This document shows, in pieces, positions 62,340 to 64,000 of a stretch of DNA of 64,000 bases. The position numbers were made by a program, and so were the translations under genes. Position 1 is the first letter of the stretch. Each line of letters starts with the position of its first letter. The DNA is from Ochrobactrum chromiisoli (GTDB lineage Bacteria > Pseudomonadota > Alphaproteobacteria > Rhizobiales > Rhizobiaceae), in contig NZ_JAPHAV010000002.1 in the NCBI RefSeq assembly GCF_026241335.1, positions 310,001 to 374,000 on the forward strand. The letters are read 5' to 3'. Below the pieces are notes generated by a model. That model had not been told where the DNA came from, did no database searches, and worked only from the letters and a program-made list of their open reading frames with translations.

Positions 62340-63344
62340 TTAGACCAGAACTTCCGCAACTTTCACAGCGCGCCCTTCTTTCACCGAAAGAAGGGCTGCT
62401 TCTGCAAGCGCCAGGGCTTTCAAACCGTCATCCGCTGACGGTTTGGGTGCCTTGCCGCCATCAATTGCATCAATGAACGAGGTGATTTCAGCAGCATAAG
62501 CATCCGTGTAGCGCGTCATGAAGAAATCGTGCAGCGGCGGGCGTGTATAACCATCCTTTGAAGCCACTTCGATGGAAACCGGACGCTGGTTTTCTGCAGA
62601 AACCGCACCTTCCGACCCATGCACTTCGATGCGCTGATCATAACCATAGGAAGCTCGGCGCGAATTGGAAATCACACACTGACGACCGGACGCTGTGGTC
62701 AGGATTACGCTGGCACTATCGAAATCACCAAGCTCACCGATTTTTGGATCGACCAGAACTGAAGCAGAGGCTGATACAGTTTCAATCTCTTCGCCCAGCA
62801 GAAAACGCGCCATGTCAAAATCATGAATTGTCATATCGCGGAAAATACCGCCAGAAACCTTGATATATTCCGCAGGCGGCGCACCCGGATCGCGGCTGGT
62901 GATCGTGACCATTTCCACCTTGCCAATCCGCCCATCGTCAATCGCCTTGCGCACTGCCGCAAAATGCGGATCGAAACGGCGGTTGAAGCCGAGCATAACC
63001 TTACCGCCGGTTTCTTTGATAACGCCAAGACAAGCCTGCACGCGCTCAATGTTGAGATCGATCGGCTTTTCGCAAAACACGGCTTTACCAGCACGGGAGA
63101 AACACTCAATCAGATCGGCATGAGTGTTGGTGGGTGTGCAGATCAGCACTGCATCCACATCGGCTGATTTTTCAATCTCGTCGATGGTGCGCACTTCCGC
63201 GCCTGCTGCATCAGCGATTGCTTTGGCTGCATCAGGGTTGGCGTCTGCAACAGCGACAAGTTGCGCCCGCCTGTCCGATGCAATTGCAGCCGCATGTACT
63301 TTGCCGATACGACCGGCACCGAGCAGAGCAAGACGTGTTACCAT
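62340..63344 (-). CDS. iolG: Inositol 2-dehydrogenase
   Basis: A 334-residue Gfo/Idh/MocA oxidoreductase. The Rossmann motif is LALLGAGRIGKVHA, the catalytic-site lysine is in VFCEKPIDLN (EKP motif), and the IolG-typical GFNRRFDPHFAAV and GGIFRDMTIHDFDMARFLLGEE blocks are present, with the catalytic Asp/His in HDFD. It oxidises myo-inositol to scyllo-inosose with NAD+. Start ATG 63344 lies behind GGGAGG; the TTG nine bases earlier abuts that site. It is divergent from an RpiR-type regulator, the usual iolG-iolR arrangement of Brucella and Sinorhizobium, with iolCDEB expected beyond the window end. Confidence 0.92.
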   Translation of the reverse strand: MVTRLALLGAGRIGKVHAAAIASDRRAQLVAVADANPDAAKAIADAAGAEVRTIDEIEKSADVDAVLICTPTNTHADLIECFSRAGKAVFCEKPIDLNIERVQACLGVIKETGGKVMLGFNRRFDPHFAAVRKAIDDGRIGKVEMVTITSRDPGAPPAEYIKVSGGIFRDMTIHDFDMARFLLGEEIETVSASASVLVDPKIGELGDFDSASVILTTASGRQCVISNSRRASYGYDQRIEVHGSEGAVSAENQRPVSIEVASKDGYTRPPLHDFFMTRYTDAYAAEITSFIDAIDGGKAPKPSADDGLKALALAEAALLSVKEGRAVKVAEVLV

Positions 63345-63445
63345 TGCTTTCAACCTCCCAAAACGGTCATCCTCGATTGACCGATAAACAGTTTCCCTAT
63401 TCCGTTTTGCATATTTCCCGACTATTGCAGGAAAGGAAGTGCAAT

Positions 63446-63459
63446 GGAATATTTATTCT
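63446..63459. promoter_or_regulatory. Candidate IolR operator
   Basis: GGAA-TATTTA-TTCT, one mismatch from the GGAA-N6-TTCC site reported for IolR in Sinorhizobium; the core GAATA-TT-TATTC is a perfect palindrome. It lies between the divergent iolG and regulator genes, 57 bases before the regulator ATG. Confidence 0.6.
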
Positions 63460-63515
63460 ATTTTGCTAGATTGTGATATACAGGATGTCAAGAGACCGTG
63501 TCTGAAAGGATGGCG

Positions 63516-64000
63516 ATGCACACCGAACAAGCCCCTGCTGCGCAACCAAATGCACCTTCCAGTGTCAAGGACTTCGAGGCAAGACTGCTCGAAGTCGCAG
63601 ACCGCCTGCCCAAGCGCCTGAAACAATGCGCGGACTTTGTGGCAGCCAATCAGGATCGCATTGCTGTTTCGACGGTCGCTGAAATGGCAGAAGGCGCAGG
63701 CGTTCAGAGTTCGGCATTCATGCGCTTTTGCCAGATATTGGGTTTTTCCGGCTTTTCGGAAATGCAGAAGCTGTTTCGCGAATCCTATGCTGGTGGCTGG
63801 CCCGATTATTCCACGCGTCTTGAACATCTGCGCGAAACCGCGGCAGGCAGCCCCCCCGCCCTTTTGGCGGAGTTTGCTGAAGCGGGACGCACATCGCTTG
63901 AAAGTCTTCTAAAAACCATTGAGCCGCAAGCGCTGGAAGATGCAGTCAAACGTCTCGCGCGTGCTGAGACTATCCATATTATTGGCGTTCGCCGGGCATT
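63516..64000 (+). CDS. iolR: RpiR-family regulator of inositol catabolism (3' end outside window)
   Basis: The frame is open from ATG 63516 to the window edge (161 residues seen). The N-terminal HTH_6 domain of RpiR/MurR proteins is clear: VKDFEARLLEVADRLPKRLKQCADFVAANQDRIAVSTVAEMAEGAGVQSSAFMRFCQILGFSGFSEMQKLFRE (a region of about residues 15-90). The sugar-isomerase (SIS) domain begins at the end with RAETIHIIGVRRA. ATG 63516 has AAAGGA five bases away; ATG 63510 overlaps that site. Divergence from iolG and the operator match support IolR, which in relatives represses iol genes until an inositol intermediate accumulates. The gene symbol is an inference from context. Confidence 0.8.
   Translation, partial: MHTEQAPAAQPNAPSSVKDFEARLLEVADRLPKRLKQCADFVAANQDRIAVSTVAEMAEGAGVQSSAFMRFCQILGFSGFSEMQKLFRESYAGGWPDYSTRLEHLRETAAGSPPALLAEFAEAGRTSLESLLKTIEPQALEDAVKRLARAETIHIIGVRRA

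Overview
The window looks like a replicon of an alphaproteobacterium of the Brucella/Ochrobactrum group, probably the second chromosome. This rests on recognising the proteins (fused PhaAB antiporter, Brucella-type bkd, cyd, iol and opp clusters, a DUF1612/HTH protein) and on short palindromic repeats typical of Rhizobiales. No database search was run, so the genus is an inference. Coding density is high. I saw no insertion sequence, prophage, CRISPR array or rRNA. The one RNA gene seen is a tRNA-Gly(GCC).

Layout, left to right. 1-3742: a multisubunit K+ or Na+/H+ antiporter operon (phaAB end, C, D, E, F, G) with overlapping start and stop codons. 3904-10947: a GbsR/MarR-type regulator translationally coupled to cydD-cydC, then cydA-cydB-cydX, giving cytochrome bd oxidase with its maturation exporter. 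11469-16453: the branched-chain 2-oxoacid dehydrogenase operon (E1alpha, E1beta, E2, E3), converging on a SURF1 gene. 17368-20278: a possible 59-residue small gene and an FtsK-type translocase with no membrane domain. 20551-25271: P1/DmpA-type peptidase, MFS transporter, AlkB, an Rrf2 regulator and a broken thioredoxin-reductase-like flavoprotein gene. 25291-32296: an oligopeptide ABC operon with two tandem binding-protein genes and a fused ATPase.

32954-43000: a cupin protein; then a minus-strand group of alkaline phosphatase, a Tat-exported CPFC protein, an ABC ATPase and an FtsX-like permease with a His-rich loop, headed by a good PHO-box match; then an OmpA-domain coiled-coil protein, a DUF2778 L,D-transpeptidase-like protein and a diguanylate cyclase. 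43393-44388: a DnaQ-like exonuclease. 44417-54097: a nine-gene minus-strand cluster (GntR regulator, aldehyde dehydrogenase, SDR, peptide/nickel-type ABC transporter, amidase), which looks like uptake and catabolism of one unidentified compound. 54737-54811: tRNA-Gly. 55308-57407: multicopper oxidase with a small Cys/His/Met-rich exported protein (copper defence). 57644-58924: MHS-type MFS transporter. 58995-61215: ahpC-ahpD divergent from an OxyR-like regulator. 61217-64000: a DUF1612 protein, inositol dehydrogenase iolG and a divergent RpiR/IolR-type regulator cut by the window end.

The most unusual items are the PHO-box alkaline phosphatase/ABC operon, the OxyR-like protein lacking the resolving cysteine beside a perfect palindrome, 44-nt palindromic repeats parked directly upstream of Shine-Dalgarno sites (one inside the bkd operon), an Rrf2 gene whose start codon lies inside its likely operator, and the membrane-less FtsK.
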